Below are positions 28,954 through 43,900 of a DNA stretch of 64,000 bases, piece by piece; the stretch's first letter is position 1, and the number at the start of each line of letters is the position of its first letter. The DNA is from Yponomeuta sedellus (lineage: Eukaryota; Arthropoda; Insecta; Lepidoptera; Yponomeutidae), in the NCBI GenBank assembly GCA_934045075.1, contig OW203730.1, positions 13,138,505-13,202,504 on the forward strand, in the 5' to 3' direction. A program made the translations under genes and the position numbers. The notes beneath the pieces were generated by a model. It was given only the letters and a program-made list of their open reading frames with translations, was not told the origin of the DNA and ran no database searches.

Positions 28954-31900
28954 GTGAGTACATGTAATAAACATTAACATGTCGTCATTATGTCATTTTA
29001 GACCAAGCAGTTAAGGGCCTATAGCCTTGGTGTATCTAGCATTATTTTCCATGGGTCGACCTGGCCCCTGAAGAGCGATGGCTTATTATCCGAATCTGTT
29101 TAGTCACTGAATCCCAATGCATGTATCCAATAACCCAAAATCCTTAGGTGAGCTAAGACAATTCTACACGAATAAATAGAAGGAAGTTTGCATTAAATCT
29201 CCTGTTGTCTCCTAAGCCTCGTTTCAAATCCTAGCAGCAAAATGCACCTATGGGTTGATTTTCTAGCTATGTACATTTGTGTAGTCAATTAGATTGACAG
29301 TATAATAATAATGATGACTCAAGTTTTGCAGCTAGAACAGGCTGGGTAAGCAATTTAATGTAGTATTGGTAGAAAATTGCTACTGACCACAAAAAACCCA
29401 TAGGCCTAACTTTTTCCCTCCAATGAAATTCTGATTGTGTTTCATTGTATAATTATTTCTGTTTCTCAATAGAAAAAAAATCTTCCTAGGAATAGGAAAT
29501 TACTGAAAAAGTAGTCTAGTCTTAAATTATTTTTTTTTAAATTTATTTATGGCACATGGGAGGTTTATGCGTGATTTTCGGAGTGCACTCTATACAATAC
29601 ACAACAGTTCATATTATATAATATGGTAATAAACATTAAGTTCATTAACTTAATCCCGGATTCACTTACTCGCTTAAGTAATTAATGAAAAGTTTTGGTT
29701 AAAACGAGGCTTGTATTTAACAGAAGTGAGTTGGTGGGAACGGCCGGTGTGGTCAAAATCCGCTTTGATGAGGAGGTCCCCTCTCCAACGCCCACCACTC
29801 CAGCCTCGATAAAGCGGTTTGTCCCTTCACTGGCATGCCCTAGATATTCCTAACAAATGGGCTTGCAACATAGACTAGTCATACTTTAATTTTGGACTAA
29901 CAATTATAACCCAAGCAGAGAAAGAATGCGATTAAATTTCTTCGTTTCTATTGTAATAAACTGTGTTGATAGTATGAGAGGTAATTACTGGATTCATTCT
30001 TTATCTCCATGGGTTAAAGGTGTAGTTTAGATGGTAGTACTGTTGTTGTGTCTAAAAATAAATCTTCTAGAAGTTTTTGAGTTTTGTTTCCTAGTGTTCT
30101 GTACTGAAAGGGCCAATGGAACCCTATTACTATAATGCTATATCACTGACTCTCTGTATGTCTTACCTTTAAGAACTTCGTTTTTTAAGGTAGTCAGACG
30201 AAAATTCTCACAGTATAACATATTCTGAGAATTTTTTTAAATATCGTTTTTATAGAAAAATCGTAATACATACAAGTGTCATAGTTGGTGTTATTATAGT
30301 GCATTTCCTATAACGATTCGCCAAATGTGAGTCAGAGTTATTGTTAAGTTCTAAAGAAATAAAAATAAGGCACATTTTTGCTAAATACATTGTACTGAAC
30401 CTTTAGTGCGGCAGTCCAACACACGCTTGATGACCTTTTTAACCATCCGTTAAAAACCCTCAGTATTTTGAAATGGTGCAGTTAAAACTTAAAGCCATAA
30501 TAAGTTCTAACTGCAAAATGCATACTGGCAACACTAATAAATATACTCACACAAACAATTGATGAAATCTTAAAAAGAGTTTTAACACAAAATATAACAA
30601 TTATATTTATCAGAGACATTTAAGGTTACTATGCTAAACATGAACCTAACAGTTATTGCAGATAGTTAATGATTATTTTATTATTACCTCTCTGAGCAAT
30701 GACCTTAAAATCTATTTATGTTGATTTGCAATACTTGCATTACTTACAGTACGTAATTAATTGTGATATTATTGTTGTTACAATAATCATTTATTAGTGC
30801 TTAAAGGTATGAAATAAAGGTTCTTATGTGAAACATGCGGTCTTGCTAGCACAATATATTATTTTTAATTATTGTAATGAATTTAGTAAACTTTTGATAA
30901 TGTTGTCTAAGGGTTTACTGTTTGATACATAATTAATTAAGGACTTTTAAATTAAAATATTTTTGTTTTCCTATACATTGAAGTACTAAAGAAAAGTTGC
31001 CAAGAGGATTAACTTGAAATTTACTTGATCAAAAACTTAGTACAAAGTGAGAAAAATATGGCTTGAATATCCCCAGTTTAATTTGACCATAAACCCTCAG
31101 AACGCATTCATAAAAGGTATACTCATTTTGTTACAATAATTTAAAAAATTAAGAAAAGCGGTTGTAGTATTGCAGCTTCAGAGCTTGATATTTGCAATCT
31201 GCGGTGGGCACTCATGCTAATTAACGCTGTACTCGTTCTCTTTGAAGGAAGGCCTGTGCAGTGCAGTGGGGTACATAATAATTTTTTTTTGGCAGTTATA
31301 TTTATTTTATATTATTTTTTTGTCCTTCCAACATCAGGGAAACTACTTTCGTTATTATCTATAAAGTCACTTTGCAACAATGCAATAAATTATACATTTT
31401 ACAAAAATAACAAAAGTATTAACAATACAATTTAGGTTAAATGTACACCTTTTTTTAAGAACACTAAATCCAAGACATGCATGTTATGGTGATTATGGTG
31501 TATGGTTCAGAATTAACAAATAAAATTACAAAACACAAACTACATGGGATCATGGGAACTACAACTCAATATCTACAAGATCCTTAAGTAGCTAAACAAT
31601 TCATTACAATTTGCAGGGCTTCCACACAAAACAGTCATCGCAGTTTGCCCGAGATACCTCATCAAGTCGGCCGGCACGATAGTGGGGACACTGCCTCGGA
31701 AATCTATGCAACTGTCAACATTGATGAAGGTATTGTTATTACAGCTATAGAAGAGATAAAGAATGCATATTTTTTTTTTTATTTATTAATAATTTATTTA
31801 CACTTACACACACACACAATAAAAAACAATATTAAGCAGACTATACATACAAGAGAAGAAAAGCGACAACACATACGATACACAATGAAACACAGACACA

Positions 31901-34900
31901 GAGCATTTTCCAGTGTGAGTAATGTGGGTGTGGCAAGTGCAAAAGGGCTCTGACTTAGCATAAGCTGGAGACGTGATACTCCAGCGCTGGTCTTCCGTCA
32001 GTACCCGTGAGGCGGCAGGCAGGCCTCGGAGAGATACCTAGTACGACCCTGAACAAAATCGTAAATAAGATTAAGCAAATAAAAGAAATAATAGACAGTG
32101 AGTCATTTACCTACTATAGGTAGCGAGTCAAACTTTGAGTTAACAAAGTGGACTGCTGGATAATGTTAGCTGAATGTCAGTTGTGGTAATTGCATAAATT
32201 GTAAAAAGATAATTAGGATAAAATTGATAGGGCAATGTCAGTTCTGATAGTTGCATAAATTGTGAATAAATTAATAAAATAGAAAAATTGTAAATTGTAC
32301 TAATTGATGTCAACTATTTTAATTTAAATATATGTATTATTAAGTATGTATATGAATACATATAGGTAGGTAGTCACAGCGAAAATATGAAATTGATTTG
32401 GCCGTACATAATTATTTAATTTCATATCAGAGTTATCAGATACAAAACTAAAAAGTTCTGACAATATTACCGACTCCTCGGACTTCCAAGGAATTGGGAG
32501 GAATTCCAAGTATGTAATATGAAAATAAAGTAATGGAATTACATTATTATGACGATTCCATTTGTGATCTTATATCTTAGACAGTCCTTGCTTGTAATTA
32601 AAAGTACCTGAAAAGTTATTTTGGGTACCTAAAAATTTTCGTTCTGACTCCCCATTTCTTTCAAAACTAGCACCATATGATTATATTCTTATGCACTAAC
32701 CCGTGCTAAGGACAATTTTAAAAAACAATTTTAAATTTTAATTTTAAATATAATCATTTGGGTACAGCGATATCAGTCCGATGTAAAACCTAACTGCAAA
32801 GTAGGTACTCGGGGCTGCAAGTGATGCAAATCACTTCAGCCAGATGTCGCTGCCTGTGCGTGATACAGAGAGTATTCTAAAGAGGTTCGAAATTTCACTG
32901 ATGCTGGTGAGTCGTCCATTAGCTCAGTTGAAAGAGGGCTGGCACGGATAGTTAGAGGTCGCGGGTTCGAATCCCGGCATGGGTGGAGTTTTTAGCCTCT
33001 AAATAGGTTTTTTAAAATAGCACCATATGTTTCATGATGGTACAACCTTGCGCAATGGCGCTCATTAGGGGAGGGCTATGTCCAGCAGTGGACTAATATA
33101 GCCTGAAGAAGAAGAAGATGTTTCATAATAAGTAATGGTGACAATGTTCCATTAAAATTTGCCAATCCAATTCAAAGTTGCCCTATAGATAGGTGAAGGG
33201 ACCACTCGGACGATGCTTGCATAATAGGCTTTATAAATGTTTATTTATTTAAGCAAAAAAAAAAAATTAAGTCAAATCCAGTCATAACAATCAAATGCTA
33301 AAGCAAAATATTCAGTACAGTTGATTAAAATACTGTAGTGATTTGCGTAGGCATTGAATTTGACTTATTAAATTATCTCGACGTCGATTCATGACAGTCC
33401 AGACATTATCAGCATTAGCAGAATTATCAATGCACGTTGACTCATGGCTTAAAACAAACCATTTTTCAATTAAATTTGAGACTCAATTTTGCTACTACAC
33501 TCTAAACTATATCCGTTACAGGTATATGCGGTTCATTGCCTAAAGATTCACAGATTATCTTGAATCGAGGTGGGATCTGCAAAAAAATCCACACTTATGT
33601 GATTTTTTTTTAATCCTATTATATAATCAAATATGCTATTAAATTAATAAAAACTGTGATGTGCAGTATATAGTTTTTATCTAACTATTATAGTAAGTAT
33701 ACGCAAATTACTGATGTTACATTAGAATCAATGCTACCGAATTTATCTTTATCGTAAACCTATGTAGGTACTCAATGTACGACTTAATCTCTCTGGTGGA
33801 TGCCGACAGACTCGTTTCCAATCGATTAAATACTTGAAATTATAGATTAGATACTATATTACACTAAACTAACGTACGTAAGCTACTTACACACGTTATG
33901 TTTTCACGGGCTTTAGGAGTGAGTTTGCGCAAAGCTCAAACTCACTTTTGAAGACTTGCTCGTTTAGTATTAGCGAGTTTTGTACTGAACTCGATACAAC
34001 TAACTCTCACTCACTATTGATTTCGGGTATCCCTCTCGCTCCCTCCTTCTACGATATTTAAAGATTGAAAATAATAACATCAGTGACATTCAGGATATAT
34101 TTTCGGTATCCTTAAAACGAATTACAGTCGACAGCAGTTCAACCTTTACATTTTTTTGCAAAGTTGCCTTTAACGTAATTGATTAGAAAGCACTTACGTA
34201 GAGGTTGATGTGCTGACGACTGTAAGTTTTTACGAACTTCTTTGCTAGCGATGCTCATACATAGTTATAATATATTATTATTATTATTATTAATACGTTT
34301 ATTGCACATAAGTAAAAAAAATACAATAGCAATCTGGCGGACTTAATGCTATAAGCATTTTCTACCAGTCAACCACAGGTGGTGCAAGAAATTAAATGGT
34401 AGGCATTCGAAACAAACGGAAGAAGAAATACTTAGTTAAAATTAGATAAGGACAAATATTCAATAAGTACATATAATATATAAGTAAGTAAATATATGGC
34501 TGTGTGGTGTCGGCCTAGAGAATAGCACCAACCCAGTTCTTCCCGCGGGTGTCGTAAAAGGCGACTAAGGGACACAAACCGGGGGGTGGGCAGCAGCGCC
34601 CCCTGCAGTACAATTTCACCAAACTGCGATCCCCGACCCGCATGCCCAGCGTGGGGAGTATGGGCATAACCCCCTATGATAGCACAACGTGGCGCTCTTT
34701 AAGGGAGGGCTATGTCCAGCAGTGGACTAGTATAGCCTGACGACGAAGTAAATATACACTATTTATAATATAACATAACAACATGTTACATTGAACATAA
34801 ATCTTAAGAAACGGAAACAATAAGGGATAGTACCCATAGTACTTGGCCTGTTTAGGGGCTAGGGGATCTTCAAAATAACATGCTTTGTCACAAGGACGGG

Positions 34901-37900
34901 GGCCTTAGGTCTTAGTCACGTAGTATCCTCTAGGGAAATCTCGCGGTTTTTCATCCTATATTGTAATTATGGCGCGCAGCGTTCAGCGCTTTTAACTCAC
35001 ATATGGCATGGCATCACTACTTTGTGAGTTCGTGAGCCAATTTTTTTAAACCTTGCTTACTTTGAGATTGGGGGCGGAATTGAAGAAAGTGAATCTCGAC
35101 TTGAGTATATTACATGATGTAATTTTATACATCACGTCTAGAATGTCCGTAATGTTACTACTATGCCAACTCAATAATAAATTATTTATTTTGTTGAAAG
35201 TGTTTATACTACGAGTGAGAGGCTTTAATGCAATATGGCGACTAGTTATCACTAGGCTATAACCTGTCAGCCACAGGAAATACTACGGCCTGGAAAGCCA
35301 CCCAATAAGCTGTTCGCAGCCACGGATCGAATATATCGCTCGAGAAGGCCACGCCTTCAGCCTGACCCCTCACGTCACCTTTGGAAAGTATGAAATCACC
35401 ATGACGACGCTATATCACTAGACAAAATCAATCAAAAGTGGACAGGTTTTTATTTTCATATTTTAGGCTTTAGTTCCAGCGAAAATTGCACAAGCAGAAT
35501 AGCGCTTGTAAACATACCTTTACAGACCATGCCAGACCTTACTGATTTTATTTTCAGGCCATTTAAAAGTAAAGGATGTTTTAGAAATATAAGCTTTCGG
35601 TTTCAGGTAATAAGGTGCTAGCGACAGCTTCCACCAGTCGAGATCATCCGTACGAGCACGCTTATGCGAAGCTCCAAAAAGAAAACAACGTGTAAGTATA
35701 AGTACACTCAACTGCTAAAAGGCTGATAAAATTACAGCGTTATTCCAAGAAAATGCGATTAATAATCCGGCAATGAATAACAGATAATACCGGAAATGAC
35801 CAATGAATTAATCAGACAATCGGGAAATAGCATCGATAGAGTTCATCTAACTTTCAAAAATTTTCCAGAACCGTAGAGATTTCCCCTGAACAACGCGGGG
35901 AGGCGGATCTTCCCATCGACGAGAGAGAGGTCACTCAATCGGGCCCAGGTATGATACCCAGGGTCAAGACAAGAGCTATACGACGACCTCTGTGGCGCAG
36001 CGGTAGCGCATCTTCCTACCATGCAAGAGGTCCCGGGTTCGAACCCCGGCTGGTTACAAAATAAAACCCCAGGTCTTGGATGTTTACATGTTTGTGTTGT
36101 TGTTGTTTCTGGTTCCCACGACACGGTATCCTAGTGTGGGGTCAGAAGCAATGTGCCTGTATGTAAATGTTATGTTATACTTTACACGACTTTTGGAAGC
36201 ACAAATCACGTCGCCCATTAGCTCAGTTTGAAGAGCGCTGGCACGGATAGCCAGAAGTCGCGGGTTCGAATCCCGGCATGGGTGGAATTTTAGCCTCTAA
36301 ATAGGTTTTTTTTTTTAAATTGTCCTTAGCACGGGTTAGTGCATAAAAAGACAGAATATAATCACAAATCACGTGTTTTGTGCAAAAATGAATCCTCTAA
36401 AAATGCGGTCTCTCTTTCGAGAGAAGGTCTATGTCCAATAGTGGGACGTATATAGGCTGCATTATAAAATGCTCTGGTAACGCAGCGGTAGAACGCCGGA
36501 CTCACATTCGCAAGATCGTAGGTACGAATCCCGGTGTGTACCCATGACTTTGTTTTAGTACATAGATTTGTGAAGTTTTAGAGTAGTATACTAGTCGTTA
36601 ACGGTAAAGGAAGACATCGTGAGAAAACCTGAGTGCCTGATATATCTCAGGGCTTGTAATGGGCACTCCGCGCTGGGCACGTGTGGTGATTAAGCCCATA
36701 CTTTCAGAGAGAAGGACTGCGCCCTGCAGTGGCACATATATGGGCTAAAAAATATATGTATTTTTTACTAAATTAGACATCTACTGCATGTGTCAGATTC
36801 GTCGTGAATGTCTTTGTTAGTATTGGTTTGTGCATATTTGATACGTCTTGATAATTGCTCCATCGCGACTGGACTGAGGCTATGGTAGTCCAGGTCGACC
36901 CTGAAGTAACCCTGATGTCATCATGTATTTTGTAGAATTCAAGCAGTAATTTGAATTATCACATTGGAATTACTTAATTAGCTCATATATCATCTGGCGA
37001 CGGAGCACATTCTCAAGCCTGGCCCGCATGAATGTATTCTATTCCAGGCACCATTTTCTTGGATATAAAAAACCGTTAATTGTTAAAAAAATATTTCTAC
37101 CTGTAAAGCAATTTTGTGCTCCATGCAAGCAAGTTTTTCCAGCAAGTCTTCCATGGATTCAAAAATATAAATAATGATCCGGCAAACGTTGTTTTGCCAT
37201 ATTAATTAGCCTACGACCTATTCTCAGATCTACCAAATATACACAAAAAAAATCATAAAAATCAGTGAAGCAGTTTCGGAAGAGTTTGATAAGAAACACT
37301 GTAACACGAGATTTTTCTATGTTTGAAGGATCGCGAATCATTAAAAAAACCTTTCGCTCCTTCCAATAGAGTCGGTGGTTATATCAGCGTCGGTGGCGAT
37401 CAGCGGGCAACTGCCGTCGAGTCAAGAGCTGCCCTACATCACACCGCCCCCGCACCCCGCGCCGCAGCATTTCAGCGGTGACTCCACCGACTCCGCCAGT
37501 GAGTTGCAAGCTTTACACCGATTTACAATTAAGCGATAGCCCTACTCTTTTCTTCTCTGGGCGCGAGGCGCCAGTGTATAATAAGAATAACTGTGGAAGT
37601 TATTATGGACACTTGTCCAGCCCTTCTATTACGGAACATTCCACTTTATCGAGTTAAACTCCAAAGTGTCAAAATATGTATGCATTTGACAGGTGGAGTA
37701 GCTTAAAAAAATAAAAAATCCACGTCACTTAACTCAGTGCATACTTACATCATAGAACCCCTGGGCCTTAATTCTGTTAGTGCATTACATTACAATGCAA
37801 GATAAATCGACGCGTCACGTGACATGTGTTCACGTGACACGTGTCTATTGGCGCCTAGAAGGTTTGATATGATACGTGTGCGAGCTTAGACTTGAAGTAG

Positions 37901-40900
37901 CAATTATGTAAATGAAATCACATTCGTGAAATTGTCATTGTGCTACAATACAATGCATTAACAAAATCTAGCGCCTGGTTCCAAACTAGAATTCCCTGTG
38001 CTATGGTAACCAGGCAAGGCATCATCATGGAAATACCCAGACTGAGGCCATTTGTGCTGATCTAGTACAGGGGCCTATAGTGGGAACAGAGCCCACGACC
38101 TCTGTTTCGTTTCTCAAGTGTTTTAACCGCCAGACCATCAAGGCAGTCAATAACGAGATTTAAACCTATTGCAGACGATCCGTCGTTGCTTGAACGAGTG
38201 CAAAAAAGTGCAAATAAATCTACCTACTACTACTGTCTATGTGATGTAAAATCTATCTATCTACTACTACTGTGCAAAACATTCCATCGTGTGAATATTT
38301 ATTTCGTGTTGATGTCGCATCAAGTGATTCAACGCATTGGACGCATAGTCAAATTCAAATTCAAATTTCAAATTCAAATAATTTTATTTCAACGTAAAGA
38401 ATTTACATTCTATTTGCTGAATGTCAATGTACAATGTAAAGTGTAAGCCGCCGCCTTCGGGCCGTATTGTAGTGGAGAAAAAGGCAGCGGAAAAAAAAAC
38501 TCCACTCTGACCATCTTTTCTCAAATCATCTTAAAACCAAATACATCAGTTGCCATATGTAAACCTAATAAGATTTCATGACTGCCATTAACAACCCCAA
38601 ATGCCAAAGCATTAGTCAAATGTCTCACAATAATAGGGGAAAACATAAGTGCTGCGGCCAGACACACGAACAGCACTCGTTCACGAGCATAACGCAGTGC
38701 TCAGCCATCATCAGTCTCAACCATTTTGGAGGGAGATAGATGACCCGAACACCACGCTACCATTCGAATGACCTTTAGCAAACTTGCAGTTAAGTTTTTG
38801 TCAGTTATATAAGGTATCATATAGTTATTAATATGCAATCACGTCGTCTGTACACACTTGTATTATAAAATATATGTTATACTTAGTTATACTTAACAAT
38901 AAAATCGCGGTGGAATTGGTTTACTACCACGGATTAGGATCGTTTATATAGTCGTCTATTCTATAATATGCCTTTTTACATAGCGAATTTTTAATGAAAG
39001 TTTTAAATTTATTTTCAGACAAGCATAGAACACGTTCTGGAATTTTGTTGTAAAAACGAACGCAGTAACCTACAAATGATGTGCCTACCTTGGCTAATCG
39101 GGATTTAGTACAAGCAACCTTGTTTCTATTCCTTGTGTTTACGTTATGAACGTCCCTATTTAATTTAAACATTGTTATATTTTTTCGGACATACATTATA
39201 TTATCGAATATATATTGGCAAGCCAGTGTAAGAATGCCTATTTCTTTAAAACGCTCCCTTAGCGATTCTCTACTGTTTAAGTTGTAAATAGCTCTTATTG
39301 CTCTTTTTTGCAAGACAAATATGGTTTCTATATCTGCTGCCCGTCCCCATAATAACAAATAGTTCCATCGTAGTTCGTAAATAAACAACACGCAACGTTG
39401 TCATTTACGTTCATTGACCCAAAGTAGTTAAACTTAAATCACAGATCATAAAACATAAATTTAATAGCTTAGTACTTAACTTCACAATTACTATTGCTAC
39501 AGATCCATAATGGTAAATGATAGAACGGCCATTTTGAGATTACGCAGAAACTAGTGTCTTTGTTTTGCCTTGGAATTTGTTACATTTGCTTGGCGAAGAT
39601 AGTAAATAAAATATAGTAATAAAATACATATAGTGCAGTGTCTATATCTTTTTATTGTTGTTTTAAATTTTATTAGTATCTTTACAAATCACGATGCACC
39701 TAATCTATTGATAAAGCTGCGCATTGCTGTAAGTGGGAAGAGTTTCGTAATATGCCGCGCTTGATAACAATTGATGTGGATACGGCTCGAATCGTATCTT
39801 TCGACTTTAGTATGCAAATAATCAGCTTATGAGACAAAGTCTATACTAATGCACCTTACTGTTTCTGACTGAAAATAATCTCGTAATCGAGGCAAATAAT
39901 TTAATTGGGACATAGGAAGAATAGGTACATTAAGTTCTTAATTATGTCTCATTGGTATAATTTTATGCCTCTTCATGGGACACTAATTAATAAATACGTC
40001 TGTCGCAGAACCGATGATAGTTGGAGCAGACGGGTTCTCGAATGGAGACGACGACTCGGCAAGCGTAGTGTAGGACGCCCTCCGGAGGACCAGATGGACC
40101 GACGACCTGAAAAAGGGGGCTGGTGGTGACTGGATGGCGAAAACGGGAGATCGGGTCTTGTGGCGCTCCCTGGGGGAGGCTTATGTCCAGCAGTGGACTG
40201 CAATAGGCTGAAATGATGAGCAGAAGAAAGCGTGTGCAACTCAACTCTGTCGCACAGTAGATGTTGTAGGTTGTAGGGCGGTGGTGGAACAAGAAAGTAG
40301 ATGTTGATGTTCAGGTCTTCATGACGTTGTGAAGTGTTATATTTACAACGATAAACAGAAAAAAACTTGATAAAAAATTGAATAAGCAGGTAAAGGACGA
40401 TTTATGTAGGGCGGTCTTGTTGAAATGTAAACTAGTAATGCCCAAAAAGTCAAGGAAATCTCAAAAGCGGCTAACGTAATTTTAAATTTTGAAAATGATA
40501 GACAGACTTAAAGAAATATAAAAAAAATGGTGTAAAGCGGTTTTCACTGTTACAACGTTTATTAGAAACCGTGCATAGTTACATGTTTGAAGACGTATGT
40601 TATTGTTGAGAAGCAAAAGCCAGCTGTTTTACGCAGGCAACAAGACTCGTGAGTTTTACTGTGGGCGGTGCGCAGTCAGCAATATGGCGAAAGAAAGTGT
40701 ACGGTGTTAACCCGTACAAATCTACTGTTTAAATCTTTCATTTGTCCAAAGTGCATGCAGAAAAAGAACTAACAGCCCTGCTGGAAATAGTTCTATTTAT
40801 TTGTTGCGCTCCCTACATTCTCCTGATCTATTCATCCAAGGACCCCGAGTAAAGCTGTTAACAGTCGAGCTGTTAACATGAAACTATGGGTAAGACTAGC

Positions 40901-43900
40901 ATGCGAGCAAAGACAGAAGTAGGCAAAAAGGAACCTCGGCAAACCTGAATGAGAAAAACTTTCTCATTCAGGTTTCGTAGCCTTCGTAGTCATTATCTAT
41001 ATTAACTTTACTTAAGAGGGTTTTAGTTCAAAAATATTCTTATCATATGTATTTGGCAGAGGGTTACACGAGTATCAGCGTCCGCGAGCCGCTTAGCAAC
41101 ATCCGTGCGCAGAACATCAAGCCGCCGTCTCAGCCGCACTACGCTACCGTATCGGATGACTCAGGTGATTTGTCATCAAATTCTAGCGGTTTTTTTATTT
41201 TTAAGAATAAGAATAAAGATGTTTTTATTGCCACTCACAAACTAGCTTAAAATTAACATTAAACATTATGTATCATCTTATTTATTACTAGTCTTGTGAG
41301 GCAAAAGGGAACGACTCAGCTAATGCTATCACGGCTCGTAAGGTGCGTGCAGCGCTGATTTTCAGTCTTTCCCTATTCCCAGAGTTGTTGTGCGGGAGTA
41401 TTTCGACAATAAGCACAATATTCTAAAACTTTTCACCTCTTTTCTTATTCCCATCATCTGCTCCTTTATTATATGCTATAATCCTGTGATATACTAATTA
41501 CTATGGAATTTGAGAGACGTTTGGAATTCGATAGTAATTGCTCTCGCTGATAACAGGATTCTGTCAGGTTACAAAAGCAAAATTAGGCGTCACCGTCAGA
41601 TCATGCTATTTTCCAACATTATCCCGTCCATAGTTATATATTAAACGGGTCAAATCGCGATTATTTATTACGATTATTAATAGTTTAATTTATAACTATG
41701 TATGAGTATCGCGAATCATTAAGAAATACTATCCCGTCCACAGACGAGATGTATGCCGCTATCGACGACCCGAGCGTCGGGAATGGATCTGATACGTACG
41801 CCCAAATAGCGCCGCAGGAACTTCGAGAGGAGGCCAGGCGGTCGCTTGATCGGGAGCCCACACCGCGAACCTCGCTGCTTCCTAGCGATGCTAGTGCCAG
41901 GTAATCTGAGCCTTGTTACTGTAAGGAATGACATCGTCATTGCTGGACTACCCGGCGTGAACTCCGTAACTACCTAGTGACGCTAATGAGAGGTAATTTG
42001 GGCCTTGTTACTACGAGGAATGACGTCGGTATTGCAGGAGTCCTTGCAGCGAACATCGCCACTGCCTGGCGACGCTAATGCGAGGTAATTTGAGCCTTGT
42101 TACTATGAGGAATCACGTTGGTATTGCTGGAGCATACGCCGCGGACATCCCTACTGCTTAGTATGTCGATGCTAGGTAATTAGAGTCTTTTTAGTAGAAA
42201 GAATGACGTCGATATTAGCGGCATTCATGCCGCGAACATCGGTACTGCCTATAGCGATGCCAATGTAAGGTTGAGCTTTGTTACTATGGTGAATGACGTT
42301 GATATTGCCAAAGCCGTCGTCGCTAACCTGAACACTATTAAAAAATGCCACTGCGGGGTTTTTTTTAAAATGTCATTTATGGTCGTCACACGTCTAGGCT
42401 GCACTAGTTTGTAACAATACGATTAGGCATAATCTTGCTATTTCGAATATTTTTTTATTATTTTCCCGATCTTTATGTTCGTACTATTGAATTAGTATTG
42501 GTTTTAAAACTGTTGTTTTCGTGTTTTCAGAAGGAGTGCTCCGCCAGAGATGGGAACTGCGACTAATGCAACCCATTCTAGACAAGGTAAATTTCCACTG
42601 TTGCAGAATGCAAATATGGTACCTACCATGGACTGTCTTGTTAGGTATGGTACCCAGGCAGGAACAGCACAGGGTATCCTATTTTGGGACCAGGGACCAA
42701 CTATGCCATTGTGTTTAGTGGAAGCTACTATTTTAACAATCGAACCAATATATTTATAATTTTAATTAATATTTGAGTGTTATCTCGTATAATGTTTTGG
42801 TGTCTACTTCCTTATTAGAAAATGTCCTGAGTACAACGGAAGAAATAAACCTAACTCTTTATTATTAGATAGATAACACTTTATTGCACAACCAGAAAAA
42901 AAGGATACAACCATGATTTCTAGAATATACTTCTTATATTCTAATATTTTATTAGAACTAGTTTATTTTATAATATTTTTATTTTTAATGCACTAACCCG
43001 TGCTAAGGAACAAATTTAAAAACCTATTTAGAGGCTAAAAATTTCACCCATGCCGGGATTCGAACCCGCAACCTCTGGCTATCCGTGCCAGCGCTCTACC
43101 AATTGAGCCAATGGGCGACTCACGGCATCAGTGAAATTTCGAACCTCTTTACACTTTTCTCTGTATTACGTACAGGCAGCGACATCTGACTTAAGCAAAT
43201 TGCATTACTTACAGCCCCGACTACCTACTTTGCAGTTAGGTTTAACATCGGAACGATATCACTGTACCCACATGATTATACTATTTTTATTTTTAATGCA
43301 CTAACCCGTGCTAAGGAACAAATTTAAAAACCTATTTAGAGGCTTATTTTATTTTATTATAGTTTTTTTTACTTGCTGGTTTCAGAAGTCGCAAACATTG
43401 CTTTGCCATATTGATTTGCCTGCGGCCTACTCTCAGACCTAGTAAATATAGATAAACCATTTCATGGCGCGGTCAGGTGCAGGATGGGTGACCGTCCCGT
43501 GACTACCGCTAGTGGCATTTTTTCCGAGCGCTTCGCAAGGCATTTTAAGCCGTCGGTGCCGGCTGTCATGTAATGGCAGTCGTTAAGCTATGTCAGAGGT
43601 CTTCTGGGCGGCTTGATAACTTCTGACAGTAAGGCCCGCCATTGTCTTACAATCCTCCACCAACCCGGAATGAACCCTGCATTCCTTTTCCCTGCGTGCC
43701 CAGCCAGCTACGTCTTTGTGGCGTGCCGCGGTCCAGCAGTGGACGAACATTGGCTGAAGATAAGTTTCTGTGCGAGAGATCCCTAACGTGTGCGCTGGTT
43801 CGCTGTGGTGACTTAACAATGGGGTCTCGAGATGCTCCAGGCCCTAGTGTCTAATACTTACATAGTTTTTCATTAGAATTTTATAAGCGCGGCAATGGTT

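Larger units (their letters stand above)
31730..37369 (+). other. adaptor intron 2, repeat-rich
   Basis: 5.6 kb with no gene seen. It holds LINE-like sequence after exon 2 (31760-32045), a tRNA-headed repeat unit (32680-33016), RTE-type 3' ends (33030-33115, 34495-34745), a CR1-like 3' end (34265-34400), two further tRNA-like SINEs (35988-36180 and 36470-36765) and a SINE with clear TSD (36211-36358). The last 230 bases carry another dispersed repeat. Confidence 0.7.

Noticed and set aside
38186..38446. Open frame after an ATTGCAG acceptor, considered as an adaptor exon
   Set aside because: It runs into a dispersed LINE fragment and simple (CTACTA) sequence, and exon 3 joins exon 4 in phase without it.
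39973..40292. Minus-strand frames of 88 and 101 codons at 40 kb
   Set aside because: Antisense shadows of an RTE-type LINE end whose plus frame gives the recognisable GRPPED-type sequence.
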